Below, piece after piece: positions 17,956-27,870 of a DNA stretch of 64,000 nt (position 1 is the first letter of the stretch; each line of letters opens with the position of its first letter). The stretch comes from DSWT01 sp035420085 (GTDB lineage: Bacteria; Chloroflexota; Anaerolineae; B4-G1; SLSP01). The notes beneath the pieces were generated by a model. That model did not search any database and was not told the origin of the DNA. It was given only the letters and a program-made list of their open reading frames with translations. The translations under genes were made by a program, and so were the position numbers. Location: positions 62,001 to 126,000 of the forward strand of contig DAOLUH010000008.1 in assembly GCA_035420085.1 (NCBI GenBank), given 5' to 3'.

Positions 17956-19878
17956 TCAGTTCTCCTGCGTATCCGCGTCCAACGCTTCGGCCAGCGTCAG
18001 GCTGATCATCAAGTCTTCCAAGCCAAACGCCCGCCGCACTTCATCTGCCGCCGTCTTGAGCACCGTTTCCATATCCAGCGATTCGCGCATCCGCGACGTC
18101 ACCTCGCCGATGGTGCGCTCGCGGGCGGCGCGGCGTTGGGTATCTTGATACAGCCGCGCGCTTTCCAGAGCGATACCCAACTGCTCGGCCAAAGTCTCGG
18201 CCAGGGTCAGCTCTTCCGGCGTCCACTGGCTCCCGGCCGGCTTGAAGGTATCTATCACGCCAATGACATTGCCGCGCACCTGCACCGGCACCGCCAGCGG
18301 CGCTGGATCGCCCGGGCTGACAGCTTGAACCATCTGCCCTGTGTGGAGCGCACGCTGCGCCTCAGCGGGCCAGGCATCCTCGGTCCCTAGATCTGGAACA
18401 ACACTGACCCCGCTCTCGACGCTACGCACACCTGGCATGGTCTGCGCACGAATGAGCTGACGCCAGCCTTCAAGGCTCAACTCACCAGAAGCGCGGCGTA
18501 TGGTCTCGACCGCAGTCTGGCTTGCCGCCAACAAGCGGGCGTTTTCGAGCGCGATGGCGATCTGATCGGCCATTGTCTGCAAAACTGTGAGCGTATCCTG
18601 GTCAAAGGCATTGGGCTGCGCACTCTGCACGGTCAGCGCACCGAGCACCTTGCCGCGCGAGCGCAAAGGCAAGGCCGCTTCCGAGCGCGTCTCAGGCAAT
18701 TCGGCGGTGATGCGACGCACGGCATCGGTTTCAGCTTGCAGAGCAATACGCGCCTGCGCGTTGACTATACTCCAGCCAATCATCGAATTGACGTCCACAG
18801 CCAGCTTGTGGCCCCGCGCCAGCATAGTCTGGCCGGCCTGACCGGTACCCGCACGCAAAATGGCCCATTCGTTCTTTTCATCCACCAGAAACAGGCCGAC
18901 ATAATACAGATCGAAACGCTCGCGGATCAATTCGACGGCTTCTTGCGCTAATTGCTCTCCTTCCAAAATGGACGACGCGGCGCGGGCGACCTCGGCCGAG
19001 GCGGCCAGGTAATCCGAGCGGCGCTTGAGGTCGGCGGTGCGGTCGTTCACACGCTGTTCCAGCCCGCCGATCAAGTTGCGCAATTGCTCGGTCATCAGGT
19101 TAAACACGCGGGCCAGCGCGCCCAACTCATCGTTACTTTGCACCGGCACCGGCTGATCGAGTTGCCCCGCCGCGACGCGCCGCGCGCCACTCTCCAGCGC
19201 GGCAATCGGCGCGGTGAGCCGGCGGGCGGTCCACCAGCCGATGGACAAAGTCAACGGTATAGCGATCAAAAACGCGATGCCGGCGGTCCGCGCAGTTTGC
19301 GCTTCCGCAGCCAGAATCGTCGCAGCGTCAACATCAATGTAAAAAATGCCGGCCAGCTCGCCTGACGAGGTATACAGGGGCGCATAGCCGCTGAGAAAGG
19401 TGCCAAAGATGTCCGTGTAGAATTCCTCTTCCACTTCGGTTTGCTGGATCGTCGCGGCGACTTTTTCCAGCACCAGGCCGGGGTCGTCATAAACTTGTTC
19501 CACGTGGACATGCGTGGCCGGGTCGGGATCGGTGTCAATGACAAATGTGATGGTGCCGTCCGGCTGAGCGCGCATACCGCCGACGTACCGGATGATTGAG
19601 CTTTCGGCCTGGATGGCCCGCATTTGTTGGAGCACGGCTTGATAGGCCGGACCGTTTTCGTCGGCGCGGGTGCGGATGGCGGCAAACTGGTCGCCATCCA
19701 CCTGCCTGGCACCCAGGCTGACCAGGTCGCGTAAGCGTTCGCGGAACAGGTCACGCTGCGATTGCCGGAACTGCCAAAACAGCGCCAGAGACAACAGCCC
19801 CGTCGCCAGGACGATCAATACCGAATAGGCGATGGTCAGTTTGGCGCTCAAGCTCATTCTATAGGTCTTGCTTTGCAT
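17956..19878 (-). CDS. Cache-HAMP-GAF membrane sensor without output domain
   Basis: 640 residues from the ATG at 19878, which follows AGAGGAG; the frame could extend 48 bases to a TTG, but the ATG matches the hydrophobic N-terminus. Transmembrane helix 1 (11-35), an extracytoplasmic single-Cache-like domain (about 40-192, with GTITFVIDTDPDP and GYAPLYTSSGELAGIFYID), helix 2 (198-217), HAMP (218-275, ARVFNLMTEQLRNLIGGLE), GAF (292-450, YYVGLFLVDEKNEWAILRAG), half-GAF module (460-570) and stub (580-625). In the GAF the position that is cysteine in most type-I copies is serine (SMIGWSIVNA). The topology matches a transmembrane receptor kinase or methyl-accepting protein cut off before its effector. 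It follows the largest gap in the array. Confidence 0.94.
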   Translation of the reverse strand: MQSKTYRMSLSAKLTIAYSVLIVLATGLLSLALFWQFRQSQRDLFRERLRDLVSLGARQVDGDQFAAIRTRADENGPAYQAVLQQMRAIQAESSIIRYVGGMRAQPDGTITFVIDTDPDPATHVHVEQVYDDPGLVLEKVAATIQQTEVEEEFYTDIFGTFLSGYAPLYTSSGELAGIFYIDVDAATILAAEAQTARTAGIAFLIAIPLTLSIGWWTARRLTAPIAALESGARRVAAGQLDQPVPVQSNDELGALARVFNLMTEQLRNLIGGLEQRVNDRTADLKRRSDYLAASAEVARAASSILEGEQLAQEAVELIRERFDLYYVGLFLVDEKNEWAILRAGTGQAGQTMLARGHKLAVDVNSMIGWSIVNAQARIALQAETDAVRRITAELPETRSEAALPLRSRGKVLGALTVQSAQPNAFDQDTLTVLQTMADQIAIALENARLLAASQTAVETIRRASGELSLEGWRQLIRAQTMPGVRSVESGVSVVPDLGTEDAWPAEAQRALHTGQMVQAVSPGDPAPLAVPVQVRGNVIGVIDTFKPAGSQWTPEELTLAETLAEQLGIALESARLYQDTQRRAARERTIGEVTSRMRESLDMETVLKTAADEVRRAFGLEDLMISLTLAEALDADTQEN

Positions 19879-19980
19879 ATCCACACTCCTCTGCCCCCTG
19901 GTCGGCGTGCAGGTGGCTAGGCGCAAAAGATATTCCGGAGTTCGTTATGGGTTTCTGCCAAATCTGATCAGGCGTACACA
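19879..19980 (-). other. Largest intergenic gap inside the array
   Basis: 102 bp without a gene. On the minus strand it contains a TTGGCA hexamer that could be a -35 element, but no good -10 at 16-18 bases. The AGAGGAG ribosome site of the downstream gene is at its end. I see no hairpin followed by a T run, so there is no evidence that transcription stops here. Confidence 0.3.
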
Positions 19981-22866
19981 TCATGCCGCCGTCTCCTTAT
20001 CCGCAGCGCTCTCCGCCGGAGCAGCCAGGCGGATATTCAGTTCCGGCACGCCCAGCACCCGCCGTAGTTCTTGCGCCGCTGTCTTGAGCACCGTCTCCAT
20101 ATCGAGCGACTCGCGGATGCGTCCGGTCACTTCACCCACCAACCGCTCCTGCGCCGCGCGGCGTTGCGTATCCTGATACAGCCGCGCGCTTTCCAGCGCC
20201 ACAGCAAGCTGCTCGGTCAATGTCTCGATCAGCGCGTTCTCCTCTTCCGTCCAGGTCTTGTCTGGCGCTGTTTTGCGCAGGTTCACCACCCCGAGCACTT
20301 GATCACGCACCTTGAGTGGAACGGCCAACACGGCTTCCGTCTCAGATTGCTGAACGACACGTTGCCCGGATTGTACTGCCTGAACCATCTCCGGCTGCCA
20401 GGTACCTTCTGCTGATGTGACTTCATGCTGGGCGTAACGATAGCCTATCCCCTGTTCCGAACGCAGGAATTGCGTCCAGGCCCGCTCTGAAAGTTCACCA
20501 TACGCCCGGCGCGTCTGCTCCAGCGCGGCCTCGCTCTCAGCGAACAAACGCGCGTTTTCCAACGCTACGGCCACCTGGTCGGCCATGATCTGCAAGACAG
20601 CCAACGCGGCCTCATCAAAGGCGTTGGGCTGAGCACTCTGCAGCGAGATCGCCCCGATCACCTGTCCACGCGAACGCAGCGGCAAGGCCACCTCGGAGCG
20701 CGTATCAGGTAATTCTGGCGAAACAAAACGCACCTCGTCCCGTTCCGCTTCCTGCGCAATGCGTGGGCGGCCATTAACGATGCACCAGGCGATCATTGAA
20801 GAGTCGGCCTTGAGTGGAAGCTGGTATCCCCGCGCCAGGCGCGCCAGGCCCGCCTGACCAGTACCGGCCCGCAACACGGCCTGTTCGCGACGCTCGTCTA
20901 CCGTGAACAACGCCACATAATACAGATTAAAACGTTCGCGGATCACCTCGACCACCTGCTGCACCAGTTCAGCGACTTCGAGGATGGAGGCCGTTGCGCG
21001 GCTCACTTCGGCCGAAGCCTGCAAATAGCGCGAGCGCCGTTCCAGGTCAGCCGTGCGGCTTAGCACACGGTCTTCGAGACTGCCGATCAAGTCGCGCAAC
21101 TGCGCAGTCATACTGTTGAACGCATGGGCCAGAGTGCCCAACTCATCCTCGCTTTCTACCGGGGCTTCGCGGGTCAGGTCGCCGGCTGTGATCGCGGCCA
21201 CCGTTGAGGTCAACGTGTTCACCGGCTGGAAGGCCTGGCGCATTGCAAAAGCAACAAAGATAGCCATTAATGCGGCTCCCAACACCACGGTAAAGGTGGA
21301 AATATCCTGGAATCCTTGCAGAGCAGCGCGCACTTCAGATTCTTGCTGCTGTATCACAATCCCCCATCCACGACCCACATCGCTCTCCAGCACATCCAGG
21401 TATGCCCACCAACGCACGCCCTGTTCATCTACAAAGGTGACAGGCAATCCTGTCTGACCCTGACGCAACAACTGTACGGCAGGATAATCGGACAGGTCAC
21501 GAAGTTCATTGCTATAAGCCGGGTCTGGGTGCGCCACGACGCGATTATCTGGCGCGACCACGTAGGCCAATCCCGTTTGCCCAACCCGGCTGGCTTGCAC
21601 TTGCGTAGAAATTTCATCTAGCTCAGCGACGATGGAGGCAACACCGACGATCTCCCCGCTTGCGTTGCGGATCGGTGTCGCCAGGTTCAGGGCCGGCCGC
21701 CCAGTGGTGCGGCTGACCAGCGGCTGCATCGTGACCGGTGCACCGGAACGCCCGCCTTGAAACCAGAGACGGTCACTGTAGTCCTGAAGCGCACCATCGT
21801 CACTGCGCGCCACATTCATGCCGTTTAAATCGGTCGTATGCACCAAAAAGAGATAATCATACACACGGTCCGTTTCGACCAGGACAGGCTTTTGCAATGC
21901 GGGGTCCATACTTACAATGTCTGGCTGCGCAGCCAGTTGCTGCACCACCCATGTATTCTGGTTTAGCCAGATGTCCACCTTGCCCTTAAGTGAGCCGTTC
22001 GCCAAACGAAGCTGTTCGTTGGCATCTCGATTCAACTGACGGGAAGCTTGATTCGTCAAGAAGAAAGCCACCGCGATGAGGAGTGGCACTGCAATCGCCA
22101 GCACCAGCGACACCAGCCGCACTTGCAAACGTCCGCGCTGCAAACGGCGTTCGGAGACCATCTGCTGAAAGGCCGCATAACCATAGGAAACTGTATAAAT
22201 AAGGCTGGCGAGTTGTATGCTGAGAACTCTGGAAACACCGCCTAGACTAAACTGGACCACAGATGCGACAAGCTGCGACGCGAAGAGCAACCAGGCCAAC
22301 CGGCGCGTCTCCGGCACAACGTGTTTGTCCCGCCAGGCGACGAGTAATGCGACCAGGAGCGAGACGAGAGAAAAGACAGCATAACTTAAAATTCGAATGG
22401 GCACAGCCAGGCTGCCATTGGCATAGTCAGCCAGTTCCACAAAACCGCCGTTGTAACCCACATCCAGACCTGTGTACCAAAAATGTGTACCCAGGTTCAC
22501 ATCTAAAAGGGTCAGCAGAGCCGGTAAGAAGAGCAGGCCATAGAGCGGCCACCACAACCAGCGCCACCTTCCACGCATCCATGCCGGTTTGAGCAGGACA
22601 ACCGTCAGCAAGAGCAGGGCTACCTGGAAGGCCGTCGTTGTCGCCCCCAGTCCATAGGTTAGCGGTACAGCGCTTGCCCGTGTGACGATAGACGCATCCA
22701 GAATCAGACCTGTGAACAGATTGTTTGCTGCAAAAATGAAAAACAATAGGCTCAGGTGACGGTTAGATGTATTCCAGACGTTGAGCGCCAACACATACAG
22801 AGTGAGGATGAATCCGATCAACGACAACGCGAAACTCGAAATTTGGAGTACGAGAACCAGGCTCAT
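19981..22866 (-). CDS. Seven-TM, dCache, HAMP, GAF sensor without output domain
   Basis: 961 residues, overlapping the previous gene by four bases (ATGA). The N-terminal 235 residues form about seven transmembrane segments like those known at the front of some histidine kinases (YVLALNVWNTSNRHLSLL). An eighth segment (about 250-270) leads to a dCache-type domain (about 275-505) with TDLNGMNVARSDDGAL and TGRPALNLATPI. A transmembrane helix, HAMP (about 530-585, AHAFNSMTAQLRDLIGSLE), GAF (600-760, YYVALFTVDERREQAVLRAG), the half-GAF module (770-885) and the stub (890-945) follow. Two relatives are at 36976 and 50445. The dCache motif set is the kind that binds amino acids or amines in other receptors, but key ligand residues were not checked. 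No effector domain. Confidence 0.94.
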   Translation of the reverse strand: MSLVLVLQISSFALSLIGFILTLYVLALNVWNTSNRHLSLLFFIFAANNLFTGLILDASIVTRASAVPLTYGLGATTTAFQVALLLLTVVLLKPAWMRGRWRWLWWPLYGLLFLPALLTLLDVNLGTHFWYTGLDVGYNGGFVELADYANGSLAVPIRILSYAVFSLVSLLVALLVAWRDKHVVPETRRLAWLLFASQLVASVVQFSLGGVSRVLSIQLASLIYTVSYGYAAFQQMVSERRLQRGRLQVRLVSLVLAIAVPLLIAVAFFLTNQASRQLNRDANEQLRLANGSLKGKVDIWLNQNTWVVQQLAAQPDIVSMDPALQKPVLVETDRVYDYLFLVHTTDLNGMNVARSDDGALQDYSDRLWFQGGRSGAPVTMQPLVSRTTGRPALNLATPIRNASGEIVGVASIVAELDEISTQVQASRVGQTGLAYVVAPDNRVVAHPDPAYSNELRDLSDYPAVQLLRQGQTGLPVTFVDEQGVRWWAYLDVLESDVGRGWGIVIQQQESEVRAALQGFQDISTFTVVLGAALMAIFVAFAMRQAFQPVNTLTSTVAAITAGDLTREAPVESEDELGTLAHAFNSMTAQLRDLIGSLEDRVLSRTADLERRSRYLQASAEVSRATASILEVAELVQQVVEVIRERFNLYYVALFTVDERREQAVLRAGTGQAGLARLARGYQLPLKADSSMIAWCIVNGRPRIAQEAERDEVRFVSPELPDTRSEVALPLRSRGQVIGAISLQSAQPNAFDEAALAVLQIMADQVAVALENARLFAESEAALEQTRRAYGELSERAWTQFLRSEQGIGYRYAQHEVTSAEGTWQPEMVQAVQSGQRVVQQSETEAVLAVPLKVRDQVLGVVNLRKTAPDKTWTEEENALIETLTEQLAVALESARLYQDTQRRAAQERLVGEVTGRIRESLDMETVLKTAAQELRRVLGVPELNIRLAAPAESAADKETAA

Positions 22867-24617
22867 GGATGCACCTCCTCAGACCCGGCAGCGTTTGCCC
22901 CGGGGCTGTCCATCCCTGTTCCTAATCGCACTTCCACCACATCAACATCCAACGCCGATCCCATCTCCCGGACAGCCGTTTGCAACACGTTATGCAAATC
23001 CAGCGTTTCACGGATACGCCTTGTCACCTCACCCACCAATTGCTCGCGGGCGGCGCGGCGTTGGGTATCTTGATAGAGCCGCGCGCGCTCCATCGCCTGG
23101 GAGACCTGTTCGGAGAGTAATTCCAGCAGCGCCACCTGATCCGGCGTCCACGCGCCAGATTGCGCGGGCAGTTGCGCGTCCAACACGGCAATGACCCGCT
23201 CGCCGCTTTTGATCGGCACAGCCAAAGACGGTGTAGGCGTCGTTTCGCCGTGCTGACCTTGCACGGCGCGCCCGGTTCTGGCGGCTTGCAGCGCATCTTC
23301 ATCCAGTTCACCGGTCATCGGCAACAGGTTATCGCCACGCTTGATAAAGCCCAAAGCCCGTTGTTCATTCGCCAACGCGCGCCAAGCCTCACCGCTTAAC
23401 TCGCCGTAAGCGCGTTGCTGGGCGGTCAGGCTTTCTTGCGCCTCATGGAACAGCCGGGCGTTGCTGATGGCCAACGCCACCTGGTCAGCCAGGGTTTGTA
23501 GCACGCTGATGTCTTCTTGGGTGAACGCCGCGCGCTCGATGCTCTGCACATCAAGGACGCCGAAGACTTGCCCCCGCGCGCGCAAAGGCAACGCGATTTC
23601 CGAATGGGTATCAGGCAGATCCGGGTTGCTAAAAAAGACGGCGTCTTGCCCTACATCGAGCGCGATGCGCGGCGCACCGCGCACCGCCACATCCCCTACA
23701 ATGCCCTGCACCCCCACCCGCAAGCGATGGCCCCGCGCCAGCATCCGCTGCCCTCCCGCACTGGAAGCCGCCTGCAGGACTGCCCACTCGCCAGTCGGGT
23801 CAATAAAGAAGAGACCTACGTGATAGAAGCCCATGCGCTCGCTGATCAAACGCACCGCGGTTGCCAGCAGTTCGTCAGTCTCCAAAATCGAAGAGACACT
23901 GCGCGCCACATCGCCCGTCGCTTCCAGGTAACGCGCGCGGCGGGATAGAGCCTCAGTACGCTCAGCCACCGCGCGCTCCAAATCGGCGCGCTGCGCGTCC
24001 AGCTCGCGCATCAAATGCTGGCTGCGTTGCAACGCCGACGCTAACTGGGGTACCAGGTAGCTGATCCCCGCTTGCAACAAAACCATAATTAACAACAGGA
24101 TCGTCGTGTTGCTGATCCAACCAACCAAATCGGTTGATTTTGGCTCTTGCTCCGGCGGGATGCTCACCCAGCCCGCAGTAAAGGCAATGGTCAAGAAAAT
24201 CATCGTGAGTAAAACAAGAAGCAAGACCAAGATGCGACCACGGCGGTTCAAAAACAGGGACGCCATCCCCACCAATCCCAGCAAAAATATACGCCCACTT
24301 CCCCCGCGCCCGTCCTGGAAAAAGTCGAGAACGCCCATCACATAGACAAAAGCCAGGAAAATGCTGACCCGCAGTGTATAGGGAGCACGCCGCCAGAATG
24401 TCGCCGCCACCAATACGCCATAAGCAATCACATAGGTAGGTATCAACCAGGCTGTATTGGTTTCAACCGCATAATACGCGCCAGCAGCGACAGCCAGAGG
24501 GCCAACAATGGTCAGCGCTATCAGCACACCACGGATCAACTGTTGCTGCCAGGCGCGAACGTCTTGATTTGCAAGGCTTGCACTGCGTTCATTATCCGAT
24601 TCGGTCATAAGGCTCAC
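22863..24617 (-). CDS. Six-TM GAF sensor (GRG-type membrane domain)
   Basis: 584 residues from a GTG that overlaps the previous stop as GTGA; an ATG nine bases later is an equally plausible start. Six transmembrane segments (28-195) carry the second membrane type (RRAPYTLRVSIFLAFVY, DGRGGSGRIFLLGL). GAF (235-395) is type II: YHVGLFFIDPTGEWAVLQA, SSAGGQRMLARGHRLRVG, GIVGDVAVRG. The half-GAF module (400-510) reads LDAQLPAQSGAWTPDQ, and the stub (515-560) ends VVEVRLGTG. Its C-terminal module shares a stretch of 34 identical bases with the gene at 17956. No effector domain. Likely a membrane sensor; signal unknown. Confidence 0.94.
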   Translation of the reverse strand: MSLMTESDNERSASLANQDVRAWQQQLIRGVLIALTIVGPLAVAAGAYYAVETNTAWLIPTYVIAYGVLVAATFWRRAPYTLRVSIFLAFVYVMGVLDFFQDGRGGSGRIFLLGLVGMASLFLNRRGRILVLLLVLLTMIFLTIAFTAGWVSIPPEQEPKSTDLVGWISNTTILLLIMVLLQAGISYLVPQLASALQRSQHLMRELDAQRADLERAVAERTEALSRRARYLEATGDVARSVSSILETDELLATAVRLISERMGFYHVGLFFIDPTGEWAVLQAASSAGGQRMLARGHRLRVGVQGIVGDVAVRGAPRIALDVGQDAVFFSNPDLPDTHSEIALPLRARGQVFGVLDVQSIERAAFTQEDISVLQTLADQVALAISNARLFHEAQESLTAQQRAYGELSGEAWRALANEQRALGFIKRGDNLLPMTGELDEDALQAARTGRAVQGQHGETTPTPSLAVPIKSGERVIAVLDAQLPAQSGAWTPDQVALLELLSEQVSQAMERARLYQDTQRRAAREQLVGEVTRRIRETLDLHNVLQTAVREMGSALDVDVVEVRLGTGMDSPGANAAGSEEVHP

Positions 24618-26788
24618 CCACTTGTTGTCATCTTGTCCTGATCCACATCCGGCACCAGTCGTATTGCGGCTTGTTCAAGCCCCAACACCTGCTGGATTTG
24701 GTCAACTGTAGTTTTGAGTACGGCTTCGAGATCAAGTTCCTGCCGGATGCGCCCACTCACCTGACCAATGATGCGCTCACGCGCGGCAGCGTTTTGGGTG
24801 TCTTGATACAAGCGTGCGCTTTCCAACGCCACATTCAACTGGTCAATCAGCGCGGATAATAAGCCAATCTCTTCTTCTGTCCATTGGCTTCCATCGGGCT
24901 TGCGGCCGTCTACAACCCCAATGATCTGATCGCGCACGCGGATGGGGATCGCCAGCGTCGGCGCATCGCCCTGGCCCGACGCTACTTGCCCGGTAAGCAA
25001 TGCTGTCGTCATTTCCGACCGCCAGACATCCACGCGCTGTACGGTTTTTTGTCCATCGCTGACAAAGCCCAGTTCGGAACTAAGTTGAAGCAAGTTGCGC
25101 CACCCTTCGCCCGACAATTCACCGTAGGCGCGCCGTTCAGCTTCCAGGCTCGCCCGCACTTGTTGGAACAACCGGGCATTACGCACCGCATTGGCAACCT
25201 GATCCGCCACGGTCTGCATCACCGAAATATCTTCTTGGGAGAAAAAGGCTTCTTGCTCACTCTGCACCGTCATTGCGCCGATGATTTGGCCGCCTGAACG
25301 CAACGGCAGCGCCAACTCAGAACGTGTGTCCGGCAGATCCGGGTTACTGAAACGAACTGCCGCCTCACCAACGTCCAATTGGATGTCTGCCTGCCCCGTA
25401 AGGACGCAACGCCCAATCATCGAATCGCCGCCAATGAGCAAACGGTGATTGCGCGCCAACATCGCGCGCCCGGCCTCACCAGAACCGGCGCGCAAAACGG
25501 CATACTCGCCGGCCTCGTCGGTCAAGAACAAGCCTACATAGTACAGGTTGAACCGCTCTCGCACCAACTCAACGACTTGGGGCAGCAACTCTTCGATATC
25601 AAGCACTGCCGTCGTGACGCTCGATACCTCCGCTGCGGTGAGCAAACCCTGCGTGCGTTCGGCCACACGCCGCTCCAAACCAGCCAACGTTCCTCGTAAT
25701 TGCGCCGTCAACTGGTTGAAAACTCGCGCCAGGTCCACCACTTCGGCAGGCCCCGTCAGCGATGCCTGAAGTTCGAGTTCGCCTCCAGAGATCCGACTCA
25801 CGGTGGCAGTCAAGTTAAGCAAAGGCGCAGCCACACGACGCGCAATGTAAACGGCGATCAGACCAACAATTGTGACCAACAGCACATTTACGGCGACCGA
25901 TATCAGGATTCTGTTGATGAGTGGTCCGGTCCCTTCCTGTATCGGCAGTTCGGTGACAACGGCCCAGTCCGGCGTCCCTAGAGGAACATAAGTCCCCACA
26001 ACTCTAAAGCCATTGATACCCTGAAACCCGGCCGTCACAGCCTCGCCGGCAGGTACAGGATTTTCGATGAATTGCGCGACCAGTTTCAATTGGCGGACAT
26101 TCTCACCGCGCAGAACCCGCGAGATATCGCCAAAAGCGATCAGGTTGCCTTGCTTGTCCACCACGTAGGCCAGACCTGTTTCGCCGACTTCAAGCCGATC
26201 CACCATATCCCACATAAACTTGAGACTCATCTCGGCCAGCAGCACACCCTGAAAATCGCCAAAAACATCCAGCGCTGGCACAGCCATAATCACTAACGGC
26301 TCGCTCGTCGCCTCGTCCACGTAGATCGGACTGATATACCTGCTTTTTTGCTTGATCTGACTCAACCAATCGCTTTCAACCCGGTCAACGAGGTTACCCG
26401 ACGCAGCCTGCGATAGCCGAGAGATTCTGACCTGTTCCTGACCTCGCGCATCCAAAAAAGCCAACTGCCGGAAGGCGGGCTGTAACCCCAGCAGATTCGC
26501 CAGGATTCTTTCTTGATCTTGTCGAAAGGTAAACGCAATGTCGCCGAGTCTGGCGGCCGTCTCCAATACGTCGAATTTGACCCGGAAAAAATCAGCGACC
26601 GTATTGGCTGCCTTTTGGGCAATCAGTTGTTGTTCACTGCGAATTGCCCGATTGCCTTCCTGGATGAAGAAGATCAACTGCGGGATGTAGGCGATGAACA
26701 AAGCCCCCACAGTCAAAACCACGAAAGCGATGAGCAGCGTCGCCGCCAGGCTTCGTGAGATCTTGGGCTTTTCTTCCTGCATAGACAT
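24614..26788 (-). CDS. dCache-HAMP-GAF membrane sensor without output domain
   Basis: 724 residues from an ATG with GAGAGGTGG upstream. Transmembrane helix 1 (14-36) and a long extracytoplasmic dCache-type domain (40-285, with QLAFLDARGQEQVRIS and VGETGLAYVVDKQGNLIAFG). Helix 2 (290-312), HAMP (313-370, ARVFNQLTAQLRGTLAGLE), GAF (385-540, YYVGLFLTDEAGEYAVLRAG, SMIGRCVLTG), half-GAF module (545-660, DGRKPDGSQWTEEEIGLL) and stub (665-712). The gene is immediately downstream of a substrate-binding lipoprotein gene, with a 27-bp spacer, so this receptor is the natural candidate partner of that lipoprotein. The topology is that of a transmembrane receptor lacking its effector. No kinase motif was found. 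Confidence 0.94.
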   Translation of the reverse strand: MSMQEEKPKISRSLAATLLIAFVVLTVGALFIAYIPQLIFFIQEGNRAIRSEQQLIAQKAANTVADFFRVKFDVLETAARLGDIAFTFRQDQERILANLLGLQPAFRQLAFLDARGQEQVRISRLSQAASGNLVDRVESDWLSQIKQKSRYISPIYVDEATSEPLVIMAVPALDVFGDFQGVLLAEMSLKFMWDMVDRLEVGETGLAYVVDKQGNLIAFGDISRVLRGENVRQLKLVAQFIENPVPAGEAVTAGFQGINGFRVVGTYVPLGTPDWAVVTELPIQEGTGPLINRILISVAVNVLLVTIVGLIAVYIARRVAAPLLNLTATVSRISGGELELQASLTGPAEVVDLARVFNQLTAQLRGTLAGLERRVAERTQGLLTAAEVSSVTTAVLDIEELLPQVVELVRERFNLYYVGLFLTDEAGEYAVLRAGSGEAGRAMLARNHRLLIGGDSMIGRCVLTGQADIQLDVGEAAVRFSNPDLPDTRSELALPLRSGGQIIGAMTVQSEQEAFFSQEDISVMQTVADQVANAVRNARLFQQVRASLEAERRAYGELSGEGWRNLLQLSSELGFVSDGQKTVQRVDVWRSEMTTALLTGQVASGQGDAPTLAIPIRVRDQIIGVVDGRKPDGSQWTEEEIGLLSALIDQLNVALESARLYQDTQNAAARERIIGQVSGRIRQELDLEAVLKTTVDQIQQVLGLEQAAIRLVPDVDQDKMTTSG

Positions 26789-26815
26789 TGTTCCACCTCT
26801 CGACAGCGCAAACGG

Positions 26816-27835
26816 TTAGCGGATGACCTCGTCGGCCTGCGCCAGGAGACTTGGGGGCACCGTCAGCCCTAATGTTTGCGCTGCCTTGTAGTTGATCTGC
26901 ACGAAACTATCGGCTGAGACGACGGGGATGGTGCCAGCCGGCGTCCCTTTGAGAATCTTGTCGGCCAGCGGAGCGGCCAGTTTCCCCGCATCAAACGGGA
27001 CGACGTTCACGCCGAAAATCGCGTCGTGACCTTCCACCGACATAAAGGCGCCGCCGACAGGTATCTTGTGTTCGTCGGCAAACCTGCCGATCACGACGAA
27101 ATTGTCTGGGGTCACAGTGAGCGGCTCGGCGACAAATAAAATCGCATCCATACCCACGTCAGCCTGTTGCGCGCGCGCGCGCAGTTCTGCCTCGAGTTCG
27201 TCCGCGTTGTCGGCGGGAAACTCAATTATGGTTACGCCGGCAGCCTCTGCCACCGGTCGCAGGGCGTCGAGTTGCGGCTGCACAATCGGATAGCCCCGCT
27301 GGTAAGGGATCCAGATGCGCTTGGCCCCCGGCGCAATCGCGCGCAGGATTTCAAAACGCTTGACCGCAATATCCGGGCCGGGGTAGCGCACGCCGGTGAT
27401 GTTTCCACCCGGCTCGCGCACGCTATCAACCATTCCCATCCCCTCGATCAAGGCAAAGTCAAAAACTACCGGGACATCGCTGCCTTGTGTGGCAGCCTTA
27501 GCCTCCATGGACGCCTCGGTGGGGAAAGCCAGGATCAAATCAACTTTGTCGGCAACGAACTTGTCAAGAATGTTCTTGTAAACGACCATATCGAAGTCCG
27601 TCTCCTGCACGTCGTAGATGATATTTTCTCCCTCGACGTAGCCCAACTCGGACATGCCGGCCTTAAAGCCATCGGTGATAGGCGCAACGAAATGCAGGCC
27701 CGACAGAATCCCCACCCGGTATACCCGGGGTTTTTTGGCGCCGCAACCGCTCATCAGCAAGGCCAACACAACAAAGATCGCCAACACCCTCCACCCCACT
27801 TTGATCCTATTGTAAAAACATCTACGCTCCATCAT
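26816..27835 (-). CDS. ABC-type substrate-binding lipoprotein (ABC_sub_bind/TrpX-like), orphan
   Basis: 339 residues from the ATG at 27835, which follows GGGAGG; a longer frame to 27964 has no good start. Residues 1-31 form a lipoprotein signal: basic N-terminus, hydrophobic core and lipobox LMSGC with Cys31 as the predicted lipid-modified residue. The mature part has the two-lobed pattern of the family known from TrpX-type binding proteins: YRVGILSGLHFVAPITDGFK, LGYVEGENI, DLILAFPTEASMEAK, VPVVFDFALIEGMGMV, and GRFADEHKIPVGGAF. It is full length. No permease or ATPase lies anywhere in the window. It sits inside the sensor array between a dCache receptor and a six-TM sensor, so I infer a capture protein presenting a ligand to a receptor rather than a transport component. 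The ligand is unknown; related proteins bind aromatic amino acids. Confidence 0.92.
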   Translation of the reverse strand: MMERRCFYNRIKVGWRVLAIFVVLALLMSGCGAKKPRVYRVGILSGLHFVAPITDGFKAGMSELGYVEGENIIYDVQETDFDMVVYKNILDKFVADKVDLILAFPTEASMEAKAATQGSDVPVVFDFALIEGMGMVDSVREPGGNITGVRYPGPDIAVKRFEILRAIAPGAKRIWIPYQRGYPIVQPQLDALRPVAEAAGVTIIEFPADNADELEAELRARAQQADVGMDAILFVAEPLTVTPDNFVVIGRFADEHKIPVGGAFMSVEGHDAIFGVNVVPFDAGKLAAPLADKILKGTPAGTIPVVSADSFVQINYKAAQTLGLTVPPSLLAQADEVIR

Positions 27836-27870
27836 TTGTTGTTCCTCCCATACTAAACTTGCCAGATTGC

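Noticed and set aside
19879..19980. Internal promoter or terminator in the largest gap
   Set aside because: A TTGGCA is present but no -10 at a suitable distance, and no hairpin with a T run.
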